Source: an uncultured Eubacteriales bacterium (GTDB lineage Bacteria > Bacillota > Clostridia > Peptostreptococcales > Anaerovoracaceae). Taken from it: 64,000 bases of DNA. Shown here in pieces: positions 33,826-42,830 of the stretch. The notes below the pieces were generated by a model. The model was not told the DNA's origin and did not search any database. It saw nothing but the letters and a program-made list of their open reading frames with translations. The position numbers and the translations under genes were made by a program. Every line of letters begins with the position of its first letter. Within the stretch, counting starts at the first letter, position 1. The stretch is from contig UQXL01000003.1 in NCBI GenBank assembly GCA_900545135.1, forward strand, positions 50,010 to 114,009, given 5' to 3'.

Positions 33826-35569
33826 CGAGACCACCTCCTTTGTTCTGTGATTCATATACTTCTCTGTAGATGTCGCTGCTCTTCATCAGCTCTTCGTGAT
33901 TTCCTACAGCCATTATGTGGCCGTCGTCCATTACTATGATCTGATCCGCGTCCTGCACTGAAGCGACGCGCTGAGCAATTATGATCTTTGTCGTATCAGG
34001 TATTTCTGTGCGGAAAGCCTGACGTATCATCGCGTCTGTTCTGGTATCGACTGCGCTGGTCGAGTCGTCGAGGATGAGTATCTTAGGCTTTTTGAGCAAA
34101 GCTCTGGCGATACACAGTCTCTGTTTCTGACCGCCGGAAACGTTGGAGCCGCCCTGCTCGATGTAAGTATCGTATCCGTCGTCGAAGCTTTCTACAAACT
34201 CGTCGGCACAGGCCAGCTTGCATGCGTGGCGCAGTTCCTCGTCGGTGGCGTTTTCGTTTCCCCATCTGAGGTTCTCAGCTATAGTTCCGGAAAACAGCGT
34301 GTTCTTCTGCAAAACTACGGCGACCTGGTTTCTGAGGCTTTCCACATGATAGTTTTTCACGTCTATGCCTCCTACTTTGACAACGCCCTCCTGAACATCG
34401 TAAAGCCGCGGTATCAGCTGAACAAGACTGGACTTGGCCGAGCCTGTGGCTCCGATGATGCCTACCGTCTGGCCGCTCTCGATATGCAGGTTGATGTCGT
34501 TGAGAACGTCCTTGTTGTTGCTCTTTCCGTATCTGAAATGCACTCCCTCAAAGTCCACAGAACCGTCGGCTACTTCAAACACAGGATTTTCAGGGTCATG
34601 GAGAGTGCTCTCCTCGTTCAATATTTCAGCGATACGTTCTCCTGAAGCCCTGGCCATGGTAAACATTACGAATATCATGGAAATCATCATCAAGCTGACC
34701 AGTATCTGCATTGCATAAGTGATAAGGCTTATCAGCTCGCCTGTGGAAAGGCCCAGAGCGGCATTGTTGCCGCTGGCTACTATGGCTCTCGCTCCAAGCC
34801 ATGCTATGAGCAGCATTGAAGCATACATGCACAGCTGCATGAGAGGCATGTTGAAGGCCATAGTCTTTTCTGCCTTGGAAAAGTCTTTGTAAAGCTCTCC
34901 TGAAGTTTTCTGGAATTTTTCAATCTCATGCTCCTGACGGTTGAAAGATTTGACTACTCTGATGCCGTAAAGGTTTTCCTGTACAACGTTGTTGAGTTTA
35001 TCATAAATTTTAAATACCCTGTTGAAAATAGGATATACTATTTTCATAAGGATAAACAGGCCGATTCCAAGAACCGGCAGTATTCCCACATATACAAGAG
35101 AAAGCTCCGCGTCTATGCGGAAAGCCGCTATCAAGGCGAATATCAGCATTCCCGGCGCTCTGGTCGCAATTCTTGTGCACATCTGAAACGCCATCTGCAC
35201 ATTGGAAACATCCGTGGTGAGACGCGTTACTATGCTGGCTGTGGAGAACTTGTCGATATTGGCAAATGAAAATTCCTGAACATGGTCATACATTGCCCCT
35301 CTCAGATTCCTGGCAAATCCTGCCGACGCCACTGAGGCTGTTCTTCCGGCCGCCACACCGAAGGCCAAAGCTAATATGGCGAATATCAGAAGTTCTATTC
35401 CGTATTTGACGATGTCAGGCATGGAACCGCCGTCTATGCCCTGGTCTATGAGTTCCGCCATGACGAGAGGAATCATAATTTCCAGTACTACTTCCAGGAG
35501 TACCAGTATGGGCGTTATTATGGCGACCTTTTTATACTCTTTTACATACTTTAATAATGTCTTGATCAT
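33812..35569 (-). CDS. ABC exporter half-transporter, partner subunit
   Basis: A 585-aa permease-ATPase protein. Walker A is GATGSAKSS, with Ala in place of the usual Gly before Lys, signature VSGGQKQR, and Walker B ILILDDSTSAVD, where the catalytic Glu is Asp. This is the usual degenerate site of heterodimeric multidrug exporters (BmrCD/EfrCD/LmrCD type). It lies between marR and the competent subunit, and GTG-start coupling to the next gene keeps stoichiometry. Confidence 0.9.
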   Translation of the reverse strand: MIKTLLKYVKEYKKVAIITPILVLLEVVLEIMIPLVMAELIDQGIDGGSMPDIVKYGIELLIFAILALAFGVAAGRTASVASAGFARNLRGAMYDHVQEFSFANIDKFSTASIVTRLTTDVSNVQMAFQMCTRIATRAPGMLIFALIAAFRIDAELSLVYVGILPVLGIGLFILMKIVYPIFNRVFKIYDKLNNVVQENLYGIRVVKSFNRQEHEIEKFQKTSGELYKDFSKAEKTMAFNMPLMQLCMYASMLLIAWLGARAIVASGNNAALGLSTGELISLITYAMQILVSLMMISMIFVMFTMARASGERIAEILNEESTLHDPENPVFEVADGSVDFEGVHFRYGKSNNKDVLNDINLHIESGQTVGIIGATGSAKSSLVQLIPRLYDVQEGVVKVGGIDVKNYHVESLRNQVAVVLQKNTLFSGTIAENLRWGNENATDEELRHACKLACADEFVESFDDGYDTYIEQGGSNVSGGQKQRLCIARALLKKPKILILDDSTSAVDTRTDAMIRQAFRTEIPDTTKIIIAQRVASVQDADQIIVMDDGHIMAVGNHEELMKSSDIYREVYESQNKGGGLGEQQ

Positions 35570-35595
35570 TTCTGCACATTCCCCCTTTTTCTAGT

Positions 35596-36027
35596 CTACC
35601 TCTTCATGTTTTCTTTCATACGCCGCAGATAATCATGGAGTCTGTCAAGCTCATCTTCGGAAAATCCGTCGGTCAGCTTATCCTCCATCTGCTTCCTGCT
35701 GTCCGAAAGTGCTTCAAGCATCATTTCGCCCTCTTTGGTGATGACAAGTTTTTTCAGCCTCGCGTCTCCGTCCACTCCCCCCCTCCTTATGAGACCTTTT
35801 GTCTCCATAAGCGAAAGAACTTTTGACGCAGTAGAACGTGTTATGTTGAAATATTCCTCCAGATCTCTCTGGAAAACGTCGTTTTGCTTGTTTTCATACA
35901 AATAGACGAGTATATATCCGTTGGCCGCCGATATTCTCATCAGTTCGCTTGAAAGCTCGTTCTGCAGGTTTCTCTTGATCAAATGATTGAGAGAAGCGAG
36001 CTGCTGTCCTATGTCTTTATTTTTCAT
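35596..36027 (-). CDS. MarR-family repressor of the ABC exporter
   Basis: A 143-aa winged-helix regulator: DLEEYFNITRSTASKVLSLMETKGLIRR (about 51-78) is the DNA-binding region, followed by the wing GDARLKKL. AAGGTGATG precedes ATG at 36027. It is the first gene of the operon with the two ABC subunits and most likely represses its own promoter from the palindrome at 36055-36075. Confidence 0.92.
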   Translation of the reverse strand: MKNKDIGQQLASLNHLIKRNLQNELSSELMRISAANGYILVYLYENKQNDVFQRDLEEYFNITRSTASKVLSLMETKGLIRRGGVDGDARLKKLVITKEGEMMLEALSDSRKQMEDKLTDGFSEDELDRLHDYLRRMKENMKR

Positions 36028-36054
36028 CTCATCACCTTCGTTTAAAATTTGTCA

Positions 36055-36075
36055 TATATCGAACTATTCGATATA
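36055..36075. promoter_or_regulatory. MarR operator
   Basis: Perfect inverted repeat TATATCGAA-CTA-TTCGATATA, 28 bases before marR. Further TTTGACRTAAAAC direct repeats lie at about 36081-36110. The spacing suits a MarR dimer. Confidence 0.7.
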
Positions 36076-36123
36076 GAACTATTTGACGTAAAACTGTTTG
36101 ACATAAAACATATTATAAAATTG

Positions 36124-36149
36124 AAAACCCTCTCAGTCAAGAGGGTTTT
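36124..36149 (-). terminator. Terminator of the P1B-ATPase operon
   Basis: Perfect stem AAAACCCTCT/AGAGGGTTTT with a six-base loop, 10 bases past the ATPase stop. Confidence 0.88.
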
Positions 36150-36158
36150 GTGTTGTTT

Positions 36159-38012
36159 TTATGAAAGTTTTTCTGTGCTTAAGCATCTGAGAGCGTTTAT
36201 TATGGCTATCATGGAAACGCCCACGTCGGCGAACACGGCCGCCCACATGCCTACAAGGCCCAGCGCGCTCAGAACCAGCACAGCTGCTTTTACTCCCAGG
36301 GCAAAGATTATATTTTCCTTGACTATGGTCATAGTCTTTTTCGATATGCTCATCATCTGTGCCAGCTTGGACGGCTGGTCGTTCATTATCACCATGTCGG
36401 CGGCTTCTATGGCGGCATCTGAGCCCAGGGCTCCCATCGCCACGCCCACGTCTGCTCTGGCCAGAACCGGAGCGTCGTTGATACCGTCGCCGACAAAGAC
36501 CAGTTTGCCTTTTGATGATTTGCTTTTGATGAGTTCCTCTACTATATCGACTTTATCAGCCGGCAAGAGACCTGCGTAAACCTTGTCTATGCCCAACTCC
36601 GCGGCTACTTTTTCTCCTATTTCTTTGCTGTCGCCGGTGAGCATCACCGTCTTGACTCCTGCCGCTCTGAGCTTTGACACGGCGTCGGCTGAATCTTCCT
36701 TTATCCTGTCGGCAAGAAGTATACAGCCGCCGTACACTCCGTCTACGGCCACCATGACCTGGGTTCCGTTCTTATATTCTTTAAATTCCCCTTTGAAGCT
36801 TGTTTCGTCGGCCATGAGCTTTCTGTTTCCCGCGGCGATCCTGTGGCCTTTGACCGTCGCCACTACTCCTTTTCCGGCGATCTCAGAAACATCGTCCACC
36901 TGACTCTGGTCGATTTCCCGGCCGTAAGCATTTCGCAGAGACTGTGAAATAGGATGATTTGAATAGTTCTCTGCCATAGCCGCATATTCCAGCAGCTGTT
37001 CTCTGTTAAATCCCTCTTCGGCGGCTATATCTTCCACGCTGAACTTTCCCTCGGTAAGAGTGCCTGTCTTATCCATCACTACGTATTCGGCATGGGACAT
37101 GGCTTCCAGATAGTTACTGCCTTTCACCAAAACGCCGGCTTTAGACGCTCCTCCTATGCCTCCGAAAAAGCTGAGCGGTACTGAAATTACCAGCGCGCAA
37201 GGGCAGGATACGACTAGGAAGTTTAACGGCCTCTTTATCCACTCGCTCCACACCAGGCCGTCCACAAGCAGCGGCGGCAAAATCGCCAGCAGCACGGCCG
37301 CTCCTACCACCAGCGGCGTATAAACAGCCGCGAAACGACTTATAAAGCTTTCCATCTTTGACTTTTTATTGGCCGCGTTTTCTACCAGATCTAAAATCTT
37401 GCTCACTGTGGATTCACCGAAAAGCTTGGTGACTTCAACTGTGAGAACACCTCTCATGTTGACGCAGCCGCTTAAGATTTCGTCTCCCTCTTCTATATCC
37501 CTCGGCAGAGATTCTCCGGTAAGCGCCGCGGTGTTGAGCGATGATTTTCCCTCTCTTACTATGCCGTCAAGCGGCACTTTTTCTCCCGGTCTTACCAGTA
37601 TCAGGTCTCCCGGCTTTACCTTAGCCGGATCGACTTCTTTGATTCCGTCAGCCGTCTTCAAATTGGCTACATCCGGTTTTATGTCCATGAGCTGGGTGAT
37701 TGATTTTCTCGACTTGCCAACGGCATAGTCCTCAAACAGCTCTCCAATCTGATAAAACAGCATTACAGCCACTGCTTCAGGATATTCTCCTATCAGAAAG
37801 GCTCCGATGGAGGCCACTGACATCAGAAAGTTTTCGTCCAGCATCTGGCCTCTGAATATTCCTCTCACAGCCTTCCATATAACTTTGTATCCTATGATGG
37901 CGTAGGCTGCCAGGAAAACGCCCAGCTTCAGAAGCTCCGGTTTTTCCGGAACGAATATGGCCGCTGCGAAAAATACGGCCCCGATTATTATCCTGATCAA
38001 ACGCTTTTTCAT
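36159..38012 (-). CDS. P1B-type heavy-metal-transporting ATPase (Zn/Cd/Pb type)
   Basis: A 617-aa membrane ATPase that exports soft or divalent metals. CPC in VSCPCALVIS marks the transmembrane metal site, DKTGTLTEG holds the phosphorylated Asp, and TGES and GDGINDAP are intact. There is no N-terminal metal-binding domain: that domain is the separate 73-aa protein encoded upstream (38089-38310). Together with an ArsR-type operator at the operon promoter this suggests zinc, cadmium or cobalt rather than copper. Length fits ZntA/CadA without the N-terminal domain. Confidence 0.9.
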   Translation of the reverse strand: MKKRLIRIIIGAVFFAAAIFVPEKPELLKLGVFLAAYAIIGYKVIWKAVRGIFRGQMLDENFLMSVASIGAFLIGEYPEAVAVMLFYQIGELFEDYAVGKSRKSITQLMDIKPDVANLKTADGIKEVDPAKVKPGDLILVRPGEKVPLDGIVREGKSSLNTAALTGESLPRDIEEGDEILSGCVNMRGVLTVEVTKLFGESTVSKILDLVENAANKKSKMESFISRFAAVYTPLVVGAAVLLAILPPLLVDGLVWSEWIKRPLNFLVVSCPCALVISVPLSFFGGIGGASKAGVLVKGSNYLEAMSHAEYVVMDKTGTLTEGKFSVEDIAAEEGFNREQLLEYAAMAENYSNHPISQSLRNAYGREIDQSQVDDVSEIAGKGVVATVKGHRIAAGNRKLMADETSFKGEFKEYKNGTQVMVAVDGVYGGCILLADRIKEDSADAVSKLRAAGVKTVMLTGDSKEIGEKVAAELGIDKVYAGLLPADKVDIVEELIKSKSSKGKLVFVGDGINDAPVLARADVGVAMGALGSDAAIEAADMVIMNDQPSKLAQMMSISKKTMTIVKENIIFALGVKAAVLVLSALGLVGMWAAVFADVGVSMIAIINALRCLSTEKLS

Positions 38013-38088
38013 TTTATGCTACCTTGTTACCCCTTTCTTGCTTTTTCACTCCGGCAGTCAAACTCACTGGGTTTCGCGCGCCGGGGAT

Positions 38089-38310
38089 TTAGAGTTCCTT
38101 TATCTCGACGTCAGGCTCCACTTTTTTCACGATCTTCTTAGCCTTTTTAACTATTTCATCCAGCCTGCTGTCGTCTGCTTCAAAAGTAAGCTTTGTGGTC
38201 AGGAAATTGACGCTGGCCTCTGTCACTCCGTCTATATCGGAAACTCCTCTTTCTATCTTTGCAGCGCAGTTAGCGCAGCACAGTCCCTCGAGTAAATAAG
38301 TTTTTTTCAT
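38089..38310 (-). CDS. Heavy-metal-associated (HMA) domain protein
   Basis: A 73-aa ferredoxin-like metallochaperone. Metal motif is GLCCANCAAKIE, with Cys12-x-x-Cys15 and an extra Cys11, as seen in Zn/Cd/Pb-type domains. It starts after a strong GGAGG and precedes the ATPase by 76 bases. In related ATPases this domain is fused at the N-terminus; here it is a stand-alone partner. Confidence 0.92.
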   Translation of the reverse strand: MKKTYLLEGLCCANCAAKIERGVSDIDGVTEASVNFLTTKLTFEADDSRLDEIVKKAKKIVKKVEPDVEIKEL

Positions 38311-38377
38311 TTAATTACCTCCTGTATAATCGGTTCCGCCTGTAAATTGGCCGGCTTTATCCTCCAGTCAAGCAGAA

Positions 38378-38430
38378 CAATTGAGTATTTATTCAACTGT
38401 TCATATTATAGTTGAACATACGCTCAATTG
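38378..38430. promoter_or_regulatory. Metal-responsive operator of the HMA/P1B-ATPase operon
   Basis: Nested palindromes: outer CAATTGAG/CTCAATTG (38378-38385 and 38423-38430) and inner CAACTGTTCA/TGAACATAC-like arms around ATTATA. They cover the spacer and -10 of the promoter, as ArsR/CzrA-family repressors do (TGAA-type half-sites). The candidate regulator is the CzrA-like protein at 15023-15370. Confidence 0.55.
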
Positions 38431-38434
38431 TCAA
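38405..38434 (-). promoter_or_regulatory. Sigma-A promoter of the HMA/P1B-ATPase operon
   Basis: Minus strand consensus TTGACA (38429-38434), 18-base spacer, consensus TATAAT (38405-38410), buried in the operator. Confidence 0.85.
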
Positions 38435-38488
38435 TAGGTTTTAAAAAATTTTTTTATTTTTTACTCGGAAAATGCGGCGCACTGAAAA

Positions 38489-38511
38489 GGGACTCCCTTT
38501 CAGGAAGTCCC
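38489..38511 (-). terminator. Terminator of the patatin gene
   Basis: Stem GGGACTCCC/GGAAGTCCC with a short loop and TTTTC on the minus strand, about 40 bases past the stop. Confidence 0.7.
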
Positions 38512-38547
38512 GTGCGGCTTATTGTATTCTATATTCTAATATCTTTT

Positions 38548-39327
38548 CTATCTCAGAAGTTCCTTTATCCTCTCGATATTCTCAATGCCTGCCTCATATC
38601 CCTTGCTGTAAGCATAATCCATTTCATGCATGTTATAGAGCGTCATATCTTCTATCTTAGGACATATTATCAGGTCTGGAGCCTGCTTTCTTATTCTCTC
38701 TTCCGCTCCGTCGCTGCTCATGATTTCATACATCTGCCAGAGAACGCCTACGAAATTTCTGAAATTTTTCTTTTTAGTGCTCACATATCCGGTGTCCACT
38801 GCGATCACCACTTCGGGCTCAAATCTCCTTATTGGGTCTATGGGTAGCCTGGAAAGAAGCCCTCCGTCCACATACTGCACTCCGTCTATGACTTCCGGCT
38901 TGAATATGGCCGGTATGCAGCAGGAGGCCATCACAGCAGAAACCGCTTCCGTATCGCCGTCAAAGACCTTAAGTTCTCCCTTTTCCAGTTCAGTCGCCAC
39001 ACAGCAAAAAGGAAGGTCAAGTTCAGAGATGGTTTTTTTGCCCAGATACCTTTCAAGCCTCCTGTGTATCCTTTTGGTGGAAAAGATACCAGCTCCGAGC
39101 AGATTGGGGAAAGAAGCCAGGATATTATAGACTTTCAGCTTTCTCAGTTCACCGAAAATATATTCAGGTTCCATGCCGGCGGCTATGGCCGCTCCTATGA
39201 GCGCGCCCGAAGAGGCTCCTGCAACACAGTCCGGTTTCATTCCGTTTTCATAAAGCGCTTTCAAAAATCCAACCTGTGCCACGCCTCTCATTCCGCCTGC
39301 ACCCAGCACTATCCCAAGTTTTTTCAT
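38548..39327 (-). CDS. Patatin-like phospholipase (RssA-like)
   Basis: A 259-aa cytosolic serine acyl hydrolase. Oxyanion loop GAGGMRG (9-15), nucleophile Ser39 in GASSG and catalytic Asp in VDGGLLSRLPID give a complete Ser-Asp dyad. Substrate probably phospholipid or acyl ester. Start ATG at 39327 matches the conserved N-terminus MKKLGIVLGAGG. A GTG at 39432 with its own AGGAAG could add 35 non-conserved residues. The 39433-39780 gap upstream holds no gene that I can support. Confidence 0.88.
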   Translation of the reverse strand: MKKLGIVLGAGGMRGVAQVGFLKALYENGMKPDCVAGASSGALIGAAIAAGMEPEYIFGELRKLKVYNILASFPNLLGAGIFSTKRIHRRLERYLGKKTISELDLPFCCVATELEKGELKVFDGDTEAVSAVMASCCIPAIFKPEVIDGVQYVDGGLLSRLPIDPIRRFEPEVVIAVDTGYVSTKKKNFRNFVGVLWQMYEIMSSDGAEERIRKQAPDLIICPKIEDMTLYNMHEMDYAYSKGYEAGIENIERIKELLR

Positions 39328-39780
39328 CTTCCGGGGAAAATCCTCCTGTCTCCGACTCGCGCCGTTCCAAAATTTCTGCCGGCTTTCGCGAATATAAAAT
39401 TCTGCCGGCCTGCGCAAATCCTTTTTCTTCACTGTTCTTCCTGTTTAACGCCGCTGTGACTCCTTCAAAAATGCGACACATTATATATTAAATCCAAGCG
39501 GCGTTTCAGTCAATGCGAAAATCAGCAAAGTTTTTTCCGGTCTGTTTTCAGCAAACGACAGCCGCGGAGCCGCGCATGATAAAAGCTGAGAGCCGTGTAA
39601 AATAAACGCATGGTATGTACAAGACAAATGCGAAGGCCGTGAACTCCGCACAAGCCTCCGCATCATATACATACAAGCCTGCCTACCTGGCAATCCTTCC
39701 CCGCAGCAGGCGGCAGGGCATGCGACAAAATATTTTAAAGCTTTAGAACACCATTTCCACCGGCCGCCGCACTTTCAATA

Positions 39781-40488
39781 TTATGTCGACCACTGGGCGT
39801 AAAGCGTCAGGTCTTTGTCCAGAGTAGTGCTTGAACCCGGTGCATAAGAAGTGCCTGTTCCGGCGGCCTCTGTGTTCCAGCTTGTTATGGTCTTTCCTGC
39901 GTTGGTGATTCCTGTCTGATCCTGCGTCTTTATGATATATTGGCTGTTAGCCGGAATATCAGGGTCGTTGTATTCGCCGGTGCCGCCGTTGGCCTCATAA
40001 CTTACGTCGAAGGTAATAGGGTCCCACTGTGCATAAAGGGTCACGTCTCCTTTTATATCTATAGTAGAACCGGCGGCATAAGATATGCCGCTGCCGTCAG
40101 GCTCAGTATTCCAGCCAGTAAAGGTATATCCTGGTCTAATCACATTTACTTCGCCGTTTGATTTGATAGTATACCTGGTTCCCAGAGCCAGATTGCTGTC
40201 TGTGGCTCCTCCTGTTCCTCCGTTTGGATCATAGGTCACGCTGAAAGTCGTGGGCGACGGCGTTGTCGTCGTTCCTCCGCAGCAGCATACTACGTATGCC
40301 GGGCAGCAGCACGGCCTGCAGGTCATAGGCTGGCTCTGGCTCTGCTGGCACTGGCAGGAAGACGGCTGACGCCGGTTTTGCCGGCATTGACAGGAAGACG
40401 GCTGGCATGAGCCGCATCCGCCGGCGGATGTGCCCCCGATCTGTCTGTTGTTTCCCTGCATTGAATTACTTACATTGAATCTATACAT
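39781..40488 (-). CDS. Cys/Gln-rich protein with two InlB/Listeria-Bacteroides repeats
   Basis: A 235-aa protein. Residues 1-75 are rich in Cys, Gln and Ser, with repeated CQC and CCC motifs (SSCQCRQNRR and SSCQCQQSQ), and there is no signal peptide or anchor. Two beta-grasp repeats follow (about 85-158 and 160-235), each with YDPNGGTGG or YEANGGTGE, GYTFTGWNTE-like and LYAQW motifs. Such repeats are usually on secreted surface proteins. A cysteine-rich head without a secretion signal fits a spore coat or exosporium protein laid down in the mother cell (inference). Start ATG at 40488 uses the same GAAAGGATTTT leader as the paralogue at 43499. Confidence 0.78.
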   Translation of the reverse strand: MYRFNVSNSMQGNNRQIGGTSAGGCGSCQPSSCQCRQNRRQPSSCQCQQSQSQPMTCRPCCCPAYVVCCCGGTTTTPSPTTFSVTYDPNGGTGGATDSNLALGTRYTIKSNGEVNVIRPGYTFTGWNTEPDGSGISYAAGSTIDIKGDVTLYAQWDPITFDVSYEANGGTGEYNDPDIPANSQYIIKTQDQTGITNAGKTITSWNTEAAGTGTSYAPGSSTTLDKDLTLYAQWST

Positions 40489-40681
40489 AAACAAAATCCT
40501 TTCTAAAAATATTTAACACTATCATATTATTATTTTCCTCCTCTGTTTGTTCTGTTTCGATCTTTTGAAATTCTTTTCTCTCAGGAAAACGAGTAATGGC
40601 CGCCGTGGCAGAATACATGCAACGAGTCATAACAAAAATAACAAGTAAGAATACGCACAGCGAGTAAACGCGCATGTAAAA

Positions 40682-40707
40682 AAAGGCCCGGTGTTTTCCG
40701 AGCCTTT
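40682..40707 (-). terminator. Terminator after the nitroreductase pseudogene
   Basis: Stem AAAGGCCCGG/CCGAGCCTTT (one mismatch), six-base loop, then seven Ts on the minus strand. Confidence 0.82.
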
Positions 40708-40850
40708 AAAAGTTTAGTTAAATTTATTTGAATAGGTCTCTCATGTTTCCAATGGCTGCGGCCATGGTCCGCGCATTAAACACATTGACATTTCCCGCAT
40801 GCAGATGCCGCAAGATGCAATGTGCTTTTTGTAAATCGCCAGCCGCGCTG

Positions 40851-41469
40851 TTATTTCCAACCGCCCATGCGTATATGTCCGTCCGGCGATGTGTCATATT
40901 GTTCTAAAATCAACTCGTCTTCTTTTGGATGTCCGATACCTATGAAACACGGTGTCACCCAGCCCTTGGGCACGCCGAGTTTTTCAAGTACGATATCGTG
41001 CTCCTTGTTCAGAGGGATTCGCAAGGAATAACCAAGGCCCTCATTGACGGCTGAAAGCATGATGTTTCGGCGACGCACCATGCGGTAGTCAGCGGATTCA
41101 GCTTGCTGACCCACTCGGCATTAAGTCTGGTACATTTGAAAAGCGGCACGATCACATACGGACACTCCACCAGCATGGTATACTGCCTCGGCATGGCGTA
41201 TGCGTACATTTTCTGAGCCAAATTCAGATTTCTGTTTTCGTATCTGCTCTGCTGATGTCAAATTTGTCAGCTATATATTTGGCATAACTGAAAGCCCTTT
41301 CTTTATCTTCTTTCTCATGCAGAACTATGAACTGCCAGTTCCTGTAATGGTCCCAGGAAGGGGCTTTCATTCCGGCTCCGATTATTTTCTTCACCGTTTC
41401 AAAGTCGACTTCTTCGTCTGTCCACTCTCTGCAGGTTCTTCTTTTGTCGATAACTTCATTGAATTCCAT
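40851..41469 (-). pseudogene. Frameshifted nitroreductase-family gene
   Basis: Three reading frames encode successive parts of one protein: N-terminus at 41224-41469 (EFNEVIDKRRTCREW, FMN region), middle at about 41110-41221 (CPYVIVPLFK) and C-terminus at 40851-41114 (EGLGYSLRIPL). At least two frameshifts separate them. The parts align with the intact neighbour 41512-42111 (EFYEVINKRRSIRQF, CVILPYFK, EGLGSVVHIPV), so this is a decayed tandem duplicate. Confidence 0.85.
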
Positions 41470-41511
41470 TCATACATTCCCCCTATTCCTCCCCCGCGCA
41501 GCTTACCGGGC

Positions 41512-42111
41512 TTACCATTTGTTCCAGTGGACTTTCTTCTCCACAGTCGCTTCGACTTGCGACGGCAGCAGAGCGTCTTTGCTTGCGTATCCGAGGATCA
41601 CCAAAGCCGGCAGATAATATCCGTCCAGCACTTTCATGAACTCCCTGATCTGCTGAGATTCTTTCTTCACCGGTATGTGAACGACAGAGCCTAACCCCTC
41701 GGCAGTAGCGGCGAGAAGCATGTTTTCCACCAATGCCCATGACGCGCCGTAGTCCATAAGTCCGTATTCGTTTTTTTGATTATCAAAGGAATATTTTTGT
41801 TTGAAATAAGGCAGTATCACGCAGGCGGATTCTTCAACTATGCTGCGCTGGCGCGGATATGCTATTTTGAACATTTCCTGCTGCGGAGTCTTTGGCTCCT
41901 GAATTCGGCATGGATAAGGACGAATGAACTTCGCCAGTTCTCTGATGGTATCTTTTTCGGTCAGCGTCAGCAGTTCCCATCTCCTCTGATGGTTTGATGA
42001 GGGAGCTTTCAGTTCGGCGTCCAGTATACGTTCCAGCGTTTCCCTTGAAATCTCTCTATCTTCAAATTGTCTGATGCTTCTCCTCTTGTTGATCACTTCA
42101 TAGAATTCCAT
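41512..42111 (-). CDS. Nitroreductase-family oxidoreductase
   Basis: A 199-aa FMN-dependent nitroreductase-like protein. N-terminal KRRSIRQF (9-16), APSSNHQR (about 37-44) and the EGLGSVVHIPV C-terminal region are present. The start is ATG at 42111, one base after the MarR stop, with AAGGAG in that gene's last codons, so the two are coupled. Probably detoxifies a compound sensed by the MarR protein. Substrate unknown. Confidence 0.87.
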   Translation of the reverse strand: MEFYEVINKRRSIRQFEDREISRETLERILDAELKAPSSNHQRRWELLTLTEKDTIRELAKFIRPYPCRIQEPKTPQQEMFKIAYPRQRSIVEESACVILPYFKQKYSFDNQKNEYGLMDYGASWALVENMLLAATAEGLGSVVHIPVKKESQQIREFMKVLDGYYLPALVILGYASKDALLPSQVEATVEKKVHWNKW

Positions 42112-42112
42112 T

Positions 42113-42565
42113 TTACTCCTTCGCTTCCTGATTGACCAGTTTGGCCAGATTCTTTGTAAATGTCCTCGACAGTTCGATAAGCTGTTTCTGCTCCTCTGCC
42201 GTAAACATGGACATCGCCGTATCTTCCGCCCATGTGATATGGCGAACAACCTTTTCGCAATACTCAGCTCCCACCTCCGTCATGCGGACGATCTTATTTT
42301 TCTTGTTCTGAGGCGCTTCTGTAACCGTGACATAATTATGGGCTAAAAGATTTTTAATGATCAGATTCACCGTCTGCTTCGATTGAAAGGTCCTCTTGCA
42401 TATTTCTGCCTGCGTCATTCCTTCTTTCGCATAAAAGAGAACATTTACCACCAGCAGAGTTTTCATCATCATACCGTTGCGCTTGGCGTATTCGTCGTAT
42501 AAAGCAAATTGTTCATCTCTGAACTTACAGTACAAGTACGCGTTTTTCCTGTCTTCCTTGGTCAT
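42113..42565 (-). CDS. MarR-family regulator
   Basis: A 150-aa winged-helix protein (TQAEICKRTFQSKQTVNLIIKNLL, about 55-78). It heads the operon with the nitroreductase. A perfect TAGTCAA-N4-TTGACTA palindrome lies just upstream. MarR proteins with linked flavin reductases typically sense electrophiles or quinones. Confidence 0.9.
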   Translation of the reverse strand: MTKEDRKNAYLYCKFRDEQFALYDEYAKRNGMMMKTLLVVNVLFYAKEGMTQAEICKRTFQSKQTVNLIIKNLLAHNYVTVTEAPQNKKNKIVRMTEVGAEYCEKVVRHITWAEDTAMSMFTAEEQKQLIELSRTFTKNLAKLVNQEAKE

Positions 42566-42593
42566 GGTTCACCATCCTTGGTTTATCTATGCA

Positions 42594-42626
42594 TAGTCAA
42601 TTTGTTTTTAGTCAATTTATTGACTA
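42594..42626. promoter_or_regulatory. MarR operator, palindrome plus half-site
   Basis: TAGTCAA-TTTA-TTGACTA (42609-42626) with a further TAGTCAA at 42594-42600, immediately downstream of the marR promoter. Confidence 0.65.
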
Positions 42627-42627
42627 T

Positions 42628-42656
42628 ATTATAGCTCTGATATTTTACGTTTGCAA
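42628..42656 (-). promoter_or_regulatory. Sigma-A promoter of marR-nitroreductase
   Basis: Minus strand TTGCAA (42651-42656), 17-base spacer, consensus TATAAT (42628-42633). Confidence 0.65.
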
Positions 42657-42830
42657 GAAAATTTTGAAAATAAAGGCTCACTTTGGTTTCGCGTTTCCGG
42701 CTGCCAGCTCTTAATATCTGTATAATAGGAACAGAAAAGCAGCTTGTAGCAGATTGAAATAATATTGAAATGTTTATTGCCCTGCGTTATACTTTCCCTA
42801 AAAATAACAAACGAGAATTTGGAGAAACTT

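Noticed and set aside
39433..39780. Frames in the gap upstream of the patatin gene
   Set aside because: No ribosome binding sites, no recognisable domains and overlap with the leader of the patatin gene.
40481..40675. 64-codon hydrophobic frame upstream of the first InlB-repeat gene
   Set aside because: It begins directly after a terminator without a ribosome binding site and overlaps the leader of the InlB-repeat gene.
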